Part shown: positions 25,280 through 35,240 of the stretch, piece after piece
How the letters are laid out: each line of letters begins with the position of its first letter
Position numbering within the stretch: the stretch's first letter is position 1
Assembly (NCBI GenBank): GCA_016931715.1
Contig: JAFGEF010000123.1
Span: forward strand, 1 to 63,405
Direction: 5' to 3'
DNA length: 63,405 bases
Source of the DNA: Sedimentisphaerales bacterium
GTDB taxonomy: Bacteria > Planctomycetota > Phycisphaerae > Sedimentisphaerales > Anaerobacaceae
The notes under the pieces: generated by a model
What the model saw: the letters and a program-made list of their open reading frames with translations, nothing else
Told to the model about the DNA's origin: nothing
The model's database searches: none
Position numbers and translations under genes: made by a program

Positions 25280-26572
25280 CTATTGATTCGTCTGAATCGG
25301 CTTTAATGACATAGCTAACACACCTGCAATAATACATGCTATGCCGGCAGGTACAAACGCCCACATCCAAGTTTCCTGCTTTCCCATATATCCACCAAGC
25401 ATGGGACCGACAATTCCACCGACACCATAGGCCATAAAGAGCCAGGGATAGTTTTCACCAACATTTTTATTGCCAAATAGGTCTGCTGTAGCGGCAGGAA
25501 ACAGTGCAAAGTTTCCGCCGAAATTGAAACCTATAATGGCCGCTCCGATATATAAGCCCCATTCATTGCCGCCAATGAAGTAGAAAATAATCATCATCAC
25601 ACCCTGAAACAGGTTCATCAGAACAATAGATTTTTTTCTACCAAGATAGTCAGACATTGCACCCCAGATGATTCTGCCCAGACCGTTTAAAAGAGCATAA
25701 AACAGTCCCATCGCAGTACCAGTCATAACAACTGCTTCCGAACTGTCTATACCTGCTTTTACAAGTGCGGATTTACCGAAAAGCGCAATAATGCCAATGA
25801 CCATCAAACCCGCACCAGCACCGAAAGTGAAATTGATAAAAAGCACCCAAAACTGGTATGTTTTAGATATTTGTGAAGGTATCATATTTACTCCACCTTC
25901 GCTGCCTTTACCTTTTGCAGGTGGAGTCCATCCAGCAGGAAGCCAACCTTCGGGGGGATTAATCATGACCAGTGAACCTATGCTAACAAGAGCCGCAAAT
26001 AAAATACCATAGAGTTTGAAGACCGCACTTACATCCCATCCCGCTCCAAAAAGCCCTGTCCATCCCGGACTTAAATCAAAAGTACCAAACTTAAAACCCT
26101 GAGTAAGTTTTACCCAGATAAGAGCGCCAAATCCGAAGCCTGCGACTGCAAGGCCCATTATAAGTCCTTTTTTATCCGGAAACCATTTTGCAAGAGCCGC
26201 TATTGGGCAAACATAAGCAAGTCCTATACCGGCACCTCCCAGCAAACCTATGCAAACAAGAACTCCCCAGAAATTCGTCCCCATGAATCCCGCAAGCAGA
26301 TAGCCAATACCAAGTACAATCCCACCAGTAAAAGCAACTACTCTCGGGCCGGATTTTTTTTGCCACTTTCCTGCAACAAGAGCCATGACAATAGCAAACG
26401 AAACCAAACCCAATGAAAACGGCCACTGTGTTCTGTCTGTCTCAAAGTTGTATGGTTCTTCTTTAAGTTTAGTTGTAAAAGCCGACCATGCATAGATTGC
26501 ACCGAGACATAACTGGATCAGGATACCGCCTATCACCACAAGCCACCTATTCATAACTTTTTGCTCAGCCAT
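25280..26572 (-). CDS. OFA-family major facilitator (oxalate/formate antiporter-like)
   Basis: The 430-residue protein has twelve predicted membrane segments and the OFA-family beginning NRWLVVIGGILIQLCLGAIY followed by AWSAF. LGYGIG-like and Gly-rich motifs (GLLGGAGIGLAYVCPIAALA, GKWFPDKKGLIMGLAVAGFG) fit the OxlT-type fold. OFA carriers exchange small monocarboxylates or dicarboxylates such as oxalate and formate. It lies downstream of acetyl-CoA synthetase with a hairpin in between, which makes acetate, formate or a related acid a reasonable substrate guess. GGAAAGGA precedes the ATG. Confidence 0.85.
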   Translation of the reverse strand: MAEQKVMNRWLVVIGGILIQLCLGAIYAWSAFTTKLKEEPYNFETDRTQWPFSLGLVSFAIVMALVAGKWQKKSGPRVVAFTGGIVLGIGYLLAGFMGTNFWGVLVCIGLLGGAGIGLAYVCPIAALAKWFPDKKGLIMGLAVAGFGFGALIWVKLTQGFKFGTFDLSPGWTGLFGAGWDVSAVFKLYGILFAALVSIGSLVMINPPEGWLPAGWTPPAKGKGSEGGVNMIPSQISKTYQFWVLFINFTFGAGAGLMVIGIIALFGKSALVKAGIDSSEAVVMTGTAMGLFYALLNGLGRIIWGAMSDYLGRKKSIVLMNLFQGVMMIIFYFIGGNEWGLYIGAAIIGFNFGGNFALFPAATADLFGNKNVGENYPWLFMAYGVGGIVGPMLGGYMGKQETWMWAFVPAGIACIIAGVLAMSLKPIQTNQ

Positions 26573-26597
26573 TTATCAATCCTTTCCAATAAAAACA

Positions 26598-26627
26598 AGC
26601 CGGATGCGCTATAGCACACATCCGGCT
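26598..26627 (-). terminator. Hairpin between acetyl-CoA synthetase and the transporter
   Basis: AGCCGGATG and CATCCGGCT form a 9-bp perfect stem. On the minus strand it is followed by TGTTTTTA. It sits 24 bases after the acs stop and 25 bases before the transporter start, so it may be a partial terminator that lowers transporter expression. Confidence 0.65.
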
Positions 26628-26650
26628 CTGTTTATTTAAACTGGTATTAA

Positions 26651-28630
26651 TTATAAGCCTCGACCTTTAACAAGATCTTCGACAACATGCGGATCTGCAA
26701 GTGTAGTAATATCACCTAAATTGCCGGTATCTTTTTCAGCAATTTTTCGCAGAATTCTTCGCATAATTTTACCTGATCGTGTTTTCGGAAGAGCAGGAGC
26801 AAATTGAATAGCTTCAGGCGCTGCGATTGGACCAATTTCCTTTCGGACATGATTAATAAGCTCTTTCTTAAGTTCTTCGCTTTCTTCGACGCCGCCTACG
26901 AGAGTTACGAAGGCATATAGACCCTGACCTTTAATCTCGTGAGGTATCGGTGTAACTGCAGCTTCAGCAACTTTCTCATGGCTTACCAGTGCACTTTCAA
27001 CTTCCGCGGTTCCTATGCGGTGGCCCGACACGTTAACCACGTCATCGATTCTGCCCATAAGCCAGTAATCTCCGTCCTGGTCAACACGGCAGCCGTCGCC
27101 TGTAAAATAAGTATCATTATACATCGTGAAGTAAGTATCAATGAACCTGTCGTGGTCGCCCCACATTGTTCGCATCATACCAGGCCATGGCGTGCGAATA
27201 CAGAGCTTTCCGCCTTCATTCGGATTGCACTGGCTTCCATCATCACGCAGAACAACAGGATCAACTCCAAAGAAAGGTCTGCATGCACTGCCCGGCTTTA
27301 ATGTGTGTGCTCCCGGGAGCGGCGTAATCAAGATACCGCCTGTTTCCGTCTGCCACCATGTATCAACGATTGGGCAGCGTTTTCTGCCGATTTGTTCATA
27401 ATACCAAATCCATGCTTCGGGATTTATAGGCTCACCAACTGAACCAAGAACTCTCAGAGAATTCAGCTTGTATTTTGCCGGCCATTCTTCCCCGAGACGC
27501 ATCAAAGCCCTGATAGCTGTAGGAGCTGTATAGAACACTGAAACATTGAATTTATCACAGATTTGCCAAAAACGTCCTGCGTCCGGGTATGTCGGAACTC
27601 CTTCGAACATCAGTGTTGTTGCACCGTTGCAAAACGGACCATAAACGATATAACTATGACCGGTTACCCAGCCAATATCAGCGGTACACCAGTAAACATC
27701 CTTATCGTGGACGTCAAAAATTGTTTTATGGCTAAGTGAAACATGCAAAAGATAGCCGCCGGTGGTATGAACTACTCCTTTGGGTTTGCCTGTCGAACCT
27801 GATGTATAAAGGATAAACAGCGGATCCTCGGCATTCATCTGCTCAGCCTCACATTTTTCAGATGCCTTCGGCATAACATCATGATACCATACATCCCTGC
27901 CTTCTTTCATGTTACACGGCTCGTTATTAATCTTTACGACTACAACGTTCTCTATCGACGGGGTTTTCGCCAGAGCGGCATCGGCAATGTCTTTAAGTTT
28001 GATATGCTTTCCTGCACGCATCGAAACATTTGATGTTACAAGCAGCTTGCAATCTGAATCATTTATTCGGTCAACCAGAGAATCCGCGCTGAAACCACCG
28101 AAAACAATCGAGTGGATGGCTCCGATTCTGGCACATGCAAGCATCGCCACAGGCAGTTCAGGAACCATAGGCATATAAATCGCCACTCGGTCTCCCCTTG
28201 CGATGCCTTTCGATTTCAGCACATTTGCAAACTTACACACTTCTTTATGAAGCTGCTCATACGTGTATTTTTTAACCGCGTTTTCCTCTTCACCCTGCCA
28301 GATAAGCGCGACTTTTTTTGCTGTCGGCGTTCCAAGATGACGATCGAGGCAGTTATATGACACATTCAGCTTGCCGTCTTCAAACCATTTATGCTCAATC
28401 TTTCGGTTTTTTGTATCCCAGGTGTACTCTAAAGCTTTTTTCGGCTCTTTATACCAATGCAAAGCTTTAGCCTGCTCAAGCCAGAAAGAGTCCGGCTCAT
28501 TGATTGATGCATTCCACATTTCCTGATACTGCTTCATGTTGTTTACATAAGCATTCGCCTGGATGTTCTTTGGCGGCGGAAAGGTGCGATTCTCACTCAT
28601 AAGAGAATCAATACCCTTTTTTTGTTCCAT
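26651..28630 (-). CDS. acs: Acetyl-CoA synthetase (AMP-forming)
   Basis: The 659-residue enzyme makes acetyl-CoA from acetate, ATP and CoA through acetyl-AMP. It has the full Acs pattern: WFEDGKLNVSYNCLDRHL, the P-loop LYTSGSTGKPKGVVHTTGGY, the WTADIGWVTGHSYI-type block (here WCTADIGWVTGHSYIVYGP), VDTWWQTETGG, and the catalytic and acetylation-controlled Lys in TRSGKIMRRILRKI. AAGGAG six bases upstream supports the ATG at 28630. It could capture acetate, or run with the Wood-Ljungdahl enzymes, in the same cell. Confidence 0.96.
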   Translation of the reverse strand: MEQKKGIDSLMSENRTFPPPKNIQANAYVNNMKQYQEMWNASINEPDSFWLEQAKALHWYKEPKKALEYTWDTKNRKIEHKWFEDGKLNVSYNCLDRHLGTPTAKKVALIWQGEEENAVKKYTYEQLHKEVCKFANVLKSKGIARGDRVAIYMPMVPELPVAMLACARIGAIHSIVFGGFSADSLVDRINDSDCKLLVTSNVSMRAGKHIKLKDIADAALAKTPSIENVVVVKINNEPCNMKEGRDVWYHDVMPKASEKCEAEQMNAEDPLFILYTSGSTGKPKGVVHTTGGYLLHVSLSHKTIFDVHDKDVYWCTADIGWVTGHSYIVYGPFCNGATTLMFEGVPTYPDAGRFWQICDKFNVSVFYTAPTAIRALMRLGEEWPAKYKLNSLRVLGSVGEPINPEAWIWYYEQIGRKRCPIVDTWWQTETGGILITPLPGAHTLKPGSACRPFFGVDPVVLRDDGSQCNPNEGGKLCIRTPWPGMMRTMWGDHDRFIDTYFTMYNDTYFTGDGCRVDQDGDYWLMGRIDDVVNVSGHRIGTAEVESALVSHEKVAEAAVTPIPHEIKGQGLYAFVTLVGGVEESEELKKELINHVRKEIGPIAAPEAIQFAPALPKTRSGKIMRRILRKIAEKDTGNLGDITTLADPHVVEDLVKGRGL

Positions 28631-28829
28631 GATGTTCTCCTTAGATAATAATGTAATTGTAATTACTGTTACGCTCTATTTATACTTCGAATCGGATTGT
28701 AATGTGACAGTTAAAATCCTGCACTCCGAATCAAAGCTCTAACATCAAATAATGATTCATTCAGCCCAAATATAATGGATTGGTATTTATAACTTAGTAT
28801 GTTCTAAAAGTCAAAAGAAAAACTATATT

Positions 28830-30128
28830 TTAAAATCTATAAATTAAAGCCGCCTGTGCTCTGAGGCTTTCAGCATCGCCTGAACCATAATATTCAGTTC
28901 GCCAGTGAGAAAGTTCAAAGCCAAAATCAGCCTGTTTATTCAGAGAATAAATGATGTTTCCGAACAAAGAACGGTTCAAAATCCTGTCGCCGTCATTTAC
29001 CTCACCGCGTTCCACATCATCCATAGCAATACCGATATTGAACTTTTTGTTATTCCATGGGGTAAAACAGGCGGCAATCCATCCGCCGGAACTGTTAATT
29101 TCTTCATAATAGATTGCCTCGGTTGTATCTGTATTTACACCCTGCCCGATTCCGCCAAGATACGCATCAAGATTTTCGCCTTTGAACAATTCAGCACTAA
29201 TAGATACCTTTTCATTGACAGGCTGCATAAAATCCAAATTTACCGACCATGTATCAAATTCCGTATTTCGCCCGCTTGCGGCAAGGTCATATTCTTCTTT
29301 ACCTATATGGGCGGATAAGCCGATTGTAGCCTTTTTTTGATTTATTAATGGAAGTGTTACACTTGCCCTGCCCTGCCATGTCGGAGTACCCGAATCCTCA
29401 CCTGAATCTGTTGAAGTAACGCTGTCGCGCCCGATTGTTCGTGCAAGCGCGCCTTCAAGCTTCAAATTTACTTCATCTTTCAGGCTGTATTCCCTGGTAA
29501 GTCGAATTTGCGGACGACGATAGCCTATATTGCCAGACCACCATCCGACAGAATAGTTAAGAGTTCCCGGCACAAGAGGGCTGATTACATCCGATGTTTG
29601 ACCTGCAAGAATATTGAATCGTTCCTGCTTCCAGTCCAGTTTCATATAAGCGTGTCTCATCATAAGATGTGCTTTGTTTTCAGCAGCGCCTGCGCCGTAA
29701 AAATCGACTTCTACTTTACCACTGGTGGTCATGCCATCTTTTTCGGAGCCATTAATCAAAAATCCCAGCCTGGTTTCGTTAGCTGTCATATTGAACTGGT
29801 CATCATCATCGTTCTGGTTTTCGCGTGTGACCCATTTAGCATAATTTCCTGTTTCGATTCGCGAAGTATCGTAAGCAGCATCCAATTTCAAATAACCATA
29901 GAACTGAATATCAAGACTTGACCAGACAGGCTTATGCTCCAATGTACCTGAGACATCTTCCCTTTGTATAGCGCTTTGCCTAAGATCCTGGATTTCTTTA
30001 TCAAGCTGGTCGAGTCTCTGGCGAAGCAAAGTATTTTCCAAAGCCATATTTCCCGTACCTGCCCCCTGAGAAGAACCGGCGATAGCGCCAACAATAGTAA
30101 TAGCCAACAAAAATATTTTCTTCTTCAT
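28830..30128 (-). CDS. DcaP-like outer-membrane porin
   Basis: The 432-residue protein has a signal peptide (MKKKIFLLAITIVGAIAG), an N-terminal coiled coil of about 30 residues (ENTLLRQRLDQLDKEIQDLR), and a beta-barrel that begins LDIQFYGYLKLDAAYDTSR and ends with Phe in AALIYRF, the barrel-insertion signal. This matches DcaP-family trimeric porins, which take up dicarboxylates and other organic anions. The ATG at 30128 follows AAGGAG; the ATG at 30164 would spoil the signal peptide. It lies upstream of acs on the same strand with a gap of 200 bases. Confidence 0.85.
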   Translation of the reverse strand: MKKKIFLLAITIVGAIAGSSQGAGTGNMALENTLLRQRLDQLDKEIQDLRQSAIQREDVSGTLEHKPVWSSLDIQFYGYLKLDAAYDTSRIETGNYAKWVTRENQNDDDDQFNMTANETRLGFLINGSEKDGMTTSGKVEVDFYGAGAAENKAHLMMRHAYMKLDWKQERFNILAGQTSDVISPLVPGTLNYSVGWWSGNIGYRRPQIRLTREYSLKDEVNLKLEGALARTIGRDSVTSTDSGEDSGTPTWQGRASVTLPLINQKKATIGLSAHIGKEEYDLAASGRNTEFDTWSVNLDFMQPVNEKVSISAELFKGENLDAYLGGIGQGVNTDTTEAIYYEEINSSGGWIAACFTPWNNKKFNIGIAMDDVERGEVNDGDRILNRSLFGNIIYSLNKQADFGFELSHWRTEYYGSGDAESLRAQAALIYRF

Positions 30129-30197
30129 AGCAAACTCCTTTTCTAACAGTTTCCTTTTTGGCATAGATATACCATTAACTAAACAGAATATATTTAT

Positions 30198-31082
30198 TTA
30201 TCTGCCGACAAAAGCTTTTGCGGCTTCAATTGTATTATAAAGAAGCATTGTTCGCGTCATCGGACCAACTCCCCCCGGAACAGGCGTAATCAGCGATGCT
30301 TTTTCTTTTACAGCATCGAAATCGACGTCTCCAACGAGACGATAGCCGCTCTTTTTCGATGAATCATCGATACGATTGACTCCAACATCTATTACAACAA
30401 CTCCGTCTTTTACCATATCCGCCGTAATAGTATTTACTCTGCCGACAGCGGCGACTAAAATATCGGCGCGCTTTGTATGGGCTGCGAGATTTTTTGTGTG
30501 CGTATGGCAAACAGTTACAGTGGCATTGGCATTAGGTTTTTTCTGAATGAGCATATTCGCCAGAGGTTTGCCGACAAGATTGCTTCTTCCGACTATTACA
30601 ACATCAGCTCCTTCGATAGTAACTTTATTTCTTATCAAAAGCTGGACTATTCCGTGCGGCGTACAGGGTAAAAATGCTTTCTCGCCTGATACCATTTTGC
30701 CTGTGTTAATAGGATGAAAACCATCAACGTCCTTGTCGGGATTGATTGCAAGAAGAACTTCGGATTCGTTAAGATGTTTCGGCAGAGGCAGTTGAACGAG
30801 TATGCCGTGAATTTTAGGGTCTTTATTTTTTTCTTCTATGAGAGCAATCAGCTCCTTTTGAGTTGTTTCGGCAGGCAGACGATTGTCATCGGAATAAATT
30901 CCGACTTCCTCGCAGTCACGCTCTTTCGATGTAACATAAGATTGCGAAGCAGGGTCATCACCAACCAGAATAACTGCTAATCCCGGCGTAACGCCCTTTT
31001 TTTTCAGTTTAGCAACTTGCTCCCTGAACTCTGCCTTCATTTCCTCGGCTATTTGTTTTCCATCGATAATTTTTGCCGTCAT
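30198..31082 (-). CDS. folD: Bifunctional methylene-THF dehydrogenase/cyclohydrolase
   Basis: The 294-residue enzyme interconverts 5,10-methylene-THF, methenyl-THF and 10-formyl-THF. Family signatures are present: [17 protein letters not shown] with the catalytic Lys, [42 protein letters not shown] for NADP, and [18 protein letters not shown] lies before the ATG. Together with fhs in the window it forms the central methyl-branch steps of the Wood-Ljungdahl pathway, and also normal one-carbon metabolism. Confidence 0.96.
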   Translation of the reverse strand: MTAKIIDGKQIAEEMKAEFREQVAKLKKKGVTPGLAVILVGDDPASQSYVTSKERDCEEVGIYSDDNRLPAETTQKELIALIEEKNKDPKIHGILVQLPLPKHLNESEVLLAINPDKDVDGFHPINTGKMVSGEKAFLPCTPHGIVQLLIRNKVTIEGADVVIVGRSNLVGKPLANMLIQKKPNANATVTVCHTHTKNLAAHTKRADILVAAVGRVNTITADMVKDGVVVIDVGVNRIDDSSKKSGYRLVGDVDFDAVKEKASLITPVPGGVGPMTRTMLLYNTIEAAKAFVGR

Positions 31083-31384
31083 TATTTACTCCATAATTGT
31101 TTTTTGGTGATTATAACACAGATATACGATTTGCTCATCAAAAAAATCGTGTCGCGGGCATCTTGCCCGCGAATGTCCGCCAATTTGTATAAGTGGCGGA
31201 ATACATCTTAAAAATTCGTTCTGTTAAAGATTTTAAGAATATGTGTATCTTTTTATCTAAACCACCTCTAATTTCCAGCCGATATAACATTTTGAGAAAG
31301 CATCCATTTGGGGCGAATTAGACTTCACAACATCTGCAAAACACCATTTCGCCAACAGATAAGAATTATGATAGGGATTTTAAT
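31083..31384. repeat. Intergenic stretch with CGCGGGCAAGATGCCCGCG-type palindrome
   Basis: No gene. At 31142-31167 is a copy of the palindrome TCGCGGGCATCTTGCCCGCG, which also occurs twice inside the GNAT gene (46017-46136). It is followed by a second hairpin TCCGCCA ... TGGCGGA (31175-31201). The RES gene promoter must also lie here. Confidence 0.6.
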
Positions 31385-32215
31385 ATGGTTATAATCGCAG
31401 AAAACATAAACGAAAATGCACGTTGGGATAGTTTTATTTCGTTCGCATTAAAGAAAAAACAAGGAGAAAGATATTTTCACGATGCCGAAACACAAGCACT
31501 ATTCAAAATATTGCTATCTACTGCCAAAGAACGTATCAACACAATCAGTAAAGGACAACATTATTGGCGTGCTCAATTAGGCTGCGATTATGAACCTGCC
31601 TGTGACTTTGATGGTCAAATCATTGATTATAATGTAATACCTTACAAAACGAAACAAATGAAACCTCTTTCAGATAAAGCCTCTGAAGGTAGAATCAATC
31701 CCAAAGGAATACCATGTTTATATCTTGCCTCGAATGAAAAAACGTCCATATCTGAAGTCAGACCATGGGTTGGTTCTTATGTTACTGTTGTACAATTTGA
31801 AATAATCAAAGAATTACAAATAATAGACTGTTCCTGTGGTGATATAAATCCAATTAACATCACAGTAGTTGATTTAGATAAATTATGGAAATTGAAACAA
31901 CCATCTGAAGAAGAAGCTATTACGACTATCTGGCGATGGATAGATAAAGAATTCTCTGAACCTATAGATCGTAATGATAACACTGCTGATTATATTCCTA
32001 CACAAATCATTGCTGAACTTTTCAAAACGAATGGTTTTGATGGAATAAAATATAAGAGTCTTTTTAATAATGGTGAAAATCTCGCCTTGTTTGATATTAA
32101 TAATGCGGAGCAGGTCAATGATGGAAAAGTTTTTCAAGTAACAAAAGTTATTGTAGATTATGAACAGAAGAAGCCATTTATATTTGAGAAAAAGGGAAAA
32201 TCATGTATAAAATAA
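31385..32215 (+). CDS. RES-domain protein (NAD+-phosphorylase fold)
   Basis: The 276-residue protein has the RES domain pattern: YWRAQLG with the conserved Arg, EGRINPKGIPCLYLASNEKT and SISEVRPW (Arg, Asn, Tyr and Glu of the active site), and a C-terminal NGFDGIKYKSLFNNGENLAL. Characterised RES toxins break down NAD+ by phosphorolysis and are held by Xre-type antitoxins. Here there is no Xre partner; the next gene, overlapping by 13 bases, is a membrane receiver-domain protein. The unit is visibly AT-richer than its neighbours, suggesting transfer. The exact reaction in this branch is not known. Confidence 0.8.
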   Translation: MVIIAENINENARWDSFISFALKKKQGERYFHDAETQALFKILLSTAKERINTISKGQHYWRAQLGCDYEPACDFDGQIIDYNVIPYKTKQMKPLSDKASEGRINPKGIPCLYLASNEKTSISEVRPWVGSYVTVVQFEIIKELQIIDCSCGDINPINITVVDLDKLWKLKQPSEEEAITTIWRWIDKEFSEPIDRNDNTADYIPTQIIAELFKTNGFDGIKYKSLFNNGENLALFDINNAEQVNDGKVFQVTKVIVDYEQKKPFIFEKKGKSCIK

Positions 32216-33033
32216 CTAAAACTATTTTACAAATAATCGGAGTTCCACTTGCTATGATATTAGTATCTTGGGCAATAATATTTTTTCTTTCTATTATGCC
32301 CGTATGGGCAAATATTATTAAAATAATCATAATACTCATTCTGATGACTTTGGTTGGTCCTATATGTCGAAAGATCGCAAATACTGTAGCAAACAATGAT
32401 AAGAATAAAATTGATGAAGGATTTCATGAGATAAGAACGGAATTACCAAAATATACCTCCAGTCAAGACAATCATAGAAATATTGTTAATTATAAAAACC
32501 ATCGCATACTTACAATTGATGACAATCCACATATCCATAATGATTGGAAACAACTTCTTAAAAAAGACGATACCAACTTCACAATTGAAGAACAATCAGA
32601 TATTTTCGATTCTTCTTCAGATTCTGAAAGCAATAGTGGATTTGAAATTGATTCCGCCTTTCAGGGAAAAGAAGGATTAGAAAAAATCATTTTAGCTTTG
32701 AAGGAAAATCGTCCTTATGTGATGGCTATCGTTGATATACGTATGCCACCGGGTTGGGATGGAGTAAATACAATTGAGCATATATTGGAAGTATGTCCCG
32801 ATCTTCATATTGTTATTTCTGCGGTCTATTCTGACTATACATGCTCTGATATTGTTGAAAAGTTGGGAAAAAGTGAAAAACTCGTAGTGTTGAAATATCC
32901 TTATAACAATATTGAAGTTCAACAATTCATCATTGGACTTAATAAGAAAATAGGAAGTACCCAATTAATAAGAATTGAGAACGCCCTAAAACAAATGGCG
33001 CAAGTTTTAAAGCCACAGTTTGTACATTTGTAA
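32203..33033 (+). CDS. Membrane-anchored receiver-domain protein
   Basis: The 276-residue protein has two N-terminal membrane segments (about 10-30 and 38-53), a linker, and a receiver domain at about 100-250. The acidic pair is at 106-107 (LTIDDNPHIH), the phosphoacceptor Asp at 178 (AIVDIRMPPGWDGV), the Ser at 206 (VISAVYSDY) and the Lys at 231 (VLKYPYNNIEV). The MPPGWDG and AYSDY phrases match a receiver subfamily usually fused to hybrid kinases or GGDEF proteins. Here no output domain is attached. It overlaps the RES gene, so the pair is co-translated. AAAGGG precedes the ATG. Confidence 0.8.
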   Translation: MYKITKTILQIIGVPLAMILVSWAIIFFLSIMPVWANIIKIIIILILMTLVGPICRKIANTVANNDKNKIDEGFHEIRTELPKYTSSQDNHRNIVNYKNHRILTIDDNPHIHNDWKQLLKKDDTNFTIEEQSDIFDSSSDSESNSGFEIDSAFQGKEGLEKIILALKENRPYVMAIVDIRMPPGWDGVNTIEHILEVCPDLHIVISAVYSDYTCSDIVEKLGKSEKLVVLKYPYNNIEVQQFIIGLNKKIGSTQLIRIENALKQMAQVLKPQFVHL

Positions 33034-33364
33034 AAAAGGATCATCTTGTTATTAAGAGTGCTTTTTGCTTTTAAGTCAAATCTATAAAAATCTGTGTAAA
33101 TCCCGTGTGAATCAGTGTCTAAAAAAACAGTGTTAATCTGTGTCAGAAAATAAGAATACAGAAAACAGAAGACCGTAAAATAGCGTATAGCGTGTGGGTA
33201 TAAAGATAAAATTTCTAAATCCGATCTGTTCTCTGTAGTAGTTACTACGAAGGATGAAAACAATATCAAATATTATAAGTGATAAATACAAAACATTTTT
33301 GCTTTTTTTTGTCCAGCTACGGCAACGGCCTACAACGTGACGAGTGCCTTTTTGCGGCAAAGTT
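33034..33364. repeat. Intergenic stretch with dispersed repeat
   Basis: No gene. At 33088-33150 is a copy of the AATCTGTGTAAATCCCGTGT-type repeat, followed by ACAGTGTTAATCTGTGTCAG and words like ACAGAAAACAGAAGACCG that resemble the phrases at 100-135 and 20010-20050. Confidence 0.55.
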
Positions 33365-35128
33365 TTAAAACAGTCCCTGTACTTTTCCTGTATTGACATC
33401 AACATCTATTCTTCGGAAAGCGGGATCGGACGCCGTGCCGGGCATCAGTTTTATAGCACCAGCGACAGGCACAACAAAACTGGCTCCTTTATACAAAAGA
33501 ATATCACTTATCGGAAGCTCCCAGCCTGTCGGTCTGCCTTTAAGGTCGGGGTCATGCGACAAACTCAAGTGAGTCTTGACCATGCACGTTCCAAAAGAAC
33601 GAGTTATCGGGTCAGACTCAAGTGATTCTATTTTTTTCAGAGCTTTTTCGGTATAAGTAACACCGCCGGCTCGATATACTTCTTTAGCTATCAATTCGAT
33701 GCGTTTTCGCAAAGGCATGTCCAAATCATAAAGAAAATGGAAATTATTCTTTTGTTCGCACGCATGAATTACCATCTCAGCCAGCTCTCTGGCTCCTTCT
33801 CCTCCCTTGAGCCAATGCCGCGAAACAGTAGCAAGCGCACCGTTTTGCTCGGCAATTTTACATACAAGTTTTTCTTCGGCTTTTGTGTCTGTGTAAAAAT
33901 GGTTTATGCAGACAACAGGCTGAACGCAGCTTTTCTTAACTGTTTCGATATGAGCAATGAGATTTTCACAGCCTTTTTCGAGAAGTCCGAGGTTTTCGGT
34001 AGTATATTCTTCGCTCAAAGGCAAGCCCGGCTTGACTACAGGTCCGCCGCCGTGCATTTTTAAGGCTCGAATCGTCGCGACAATGACAACTGCATCAGGC
34101 ACAAGACCTGAAATCCGGCACTTCAAATTCCAGAATTTCTCATAGCCGATATCAGCGCCGAAACCGCTTTCAGTTACATGATATTGACTCAGTTTCGTTC
34201 CCATTAAATCTGCAAGGATTGAGCTTTGGCCTATTGCTATATTCGCGAATGGTCCTGCATGAACCAGCATAGGCTGGCCTTCGATTGTCTGGAGCATGTT
34301 GGGATGCAGAACATCCACGAGCCAGGCAGTCATGGCTCCATCGACTTCGAGGTCGGCCGTGGTGACTTCGTTGCCTTTTTTATCGTAAGCGACAACCATT
34401 TTTGCTACACGCTGCCGCATGTCTTTTAAATCCTTTGCTATCGCCAATATTGCCATCAGTTCGCTCGATACGGTAATTTGAAAGCCGGAATCCATCTCGA
34501 AACCATCCATTTTACCGCCCTGTCCTATTCTTATATTACGAAGCGACTGGGCACAAAAATCCATAGCCCATTTTATTTGAATTCGTTCCGGGTCAATATC
34601 TATTCTTTTAAGGCCGCTTTTGGCAAGCCTTTCATCGTCGTAGTTTTGCTCGTGCTGCATACGTGCCGTCAATGCGACCATAGCGAGATTATGTGCATTC
34701 GTGATAAAATCTATATCACCTGTCAGGCGAATGGAAAGAGGCGTCAGTGGAATGCACTGGGCGAGTCCCCCGCCGCCGCCAGAGCCTTTGACATTAAAAG
34801 TCGGGCCGCTGCTTGGCTGCCTGATAGCGCCTGTTACTCTCTTGTTTAATTTCCCCAAACCTTCGACAAGGCCTATAGTTGTTGTTGTTTTACCTTCACC
34901 GAGAGGCGTAGGGGTAATCGCTGTAACATCTATATATTTTCCAATCGGCGCATCGGAAAGACGGGAAAGGACTCTCTGGTTATCTATTTTCGCGAGGTTC
35001 CTGCCCATAGGTATTAATTCACCATTCTGAAGAGCCAATTCATCTGCCAGTTCATAAATAGTTTTCATCTTCTCTTCAGCGGCTTCTGCTATTTGCCAGT
35101 CTTTAAGTTTTCTTGGGTCAAGCTGCAT
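33365..35128 (-). CDS. fhs: Formate-tetrahydrofolate ligase
   Basis: The 587-residue enzyme joins formate and THF with ATP to give 10-formyl-THF, the first methyl-branch step of the Wood-Ljungdahl pathway. It carries the P-loop [20 protein letters not shown], the [14 protein letters not shown] block, [20 protein letters not shown] and the [15 protein letters not shown] end. The length is slightly over the common 557-560. It lies 112 bases downstream of acsD on the same strand, probably in one transcription unit with it and acsV. Confidence 0.97.
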   Translation of the reverse strand: MQLDPRKLKDWQIAEAAEEKMKTIYELADELALQNGELIPMGRNLAKIDNQRVLSRLSDAPIGKYIDVTAITPTPLGEGKTTTTIGLVEGLGKLNKRVTGAIRQPSSGPTFNVKGSGGGGGLAQCIPLTPLSIRLTGDIDFITNAHNLAMVALTARMQHEQNYDDERLAKSGLKRIDIDPERIQIKWAMDFCAQSLRNIRIGQGGKMDGFEMDSGFQITVSSELMAILAIAKDLKDMRQRVAKMVVAYDKKGNEVTTADLEVDGAMTAWLVDVLHPNMLQTIEGQPMLVHAGPFANIAIGQSSILADLMGTKLSQYHVTESGFGADIGYEKFWNLKCRISGLVPDAVVIVATIRALKMHGGGPVVKPGLPLSEEYTTENLGLLEKGCENLIAHIETVKKSCVQPVVCINHFYTDTKAEEKLVCKIAEQNGALATVSRHWLKGGEGARELAEMVIHACEQKNNFHFLYDLDMPLRKRIELIAKEVYRAGGVTYTEKALKKIESLESDPITRSFGTCMVKTHLSLSHDPDLKGRPTGWELPISDILLYKGASFVVPVAGAIKLMPGTASDPAFRRIDVDVNTGKVQGLF

Positions 35129-35240
35129 TTATTTTTCCAAATAAGTTCAATTTTTCTTAGAATATACTTTCAGGTAACTGCCTGAATATATTTGTTTATT
35201 CATCCTGGATTATTGAGATATAAACTCCCGTTTCAATATA

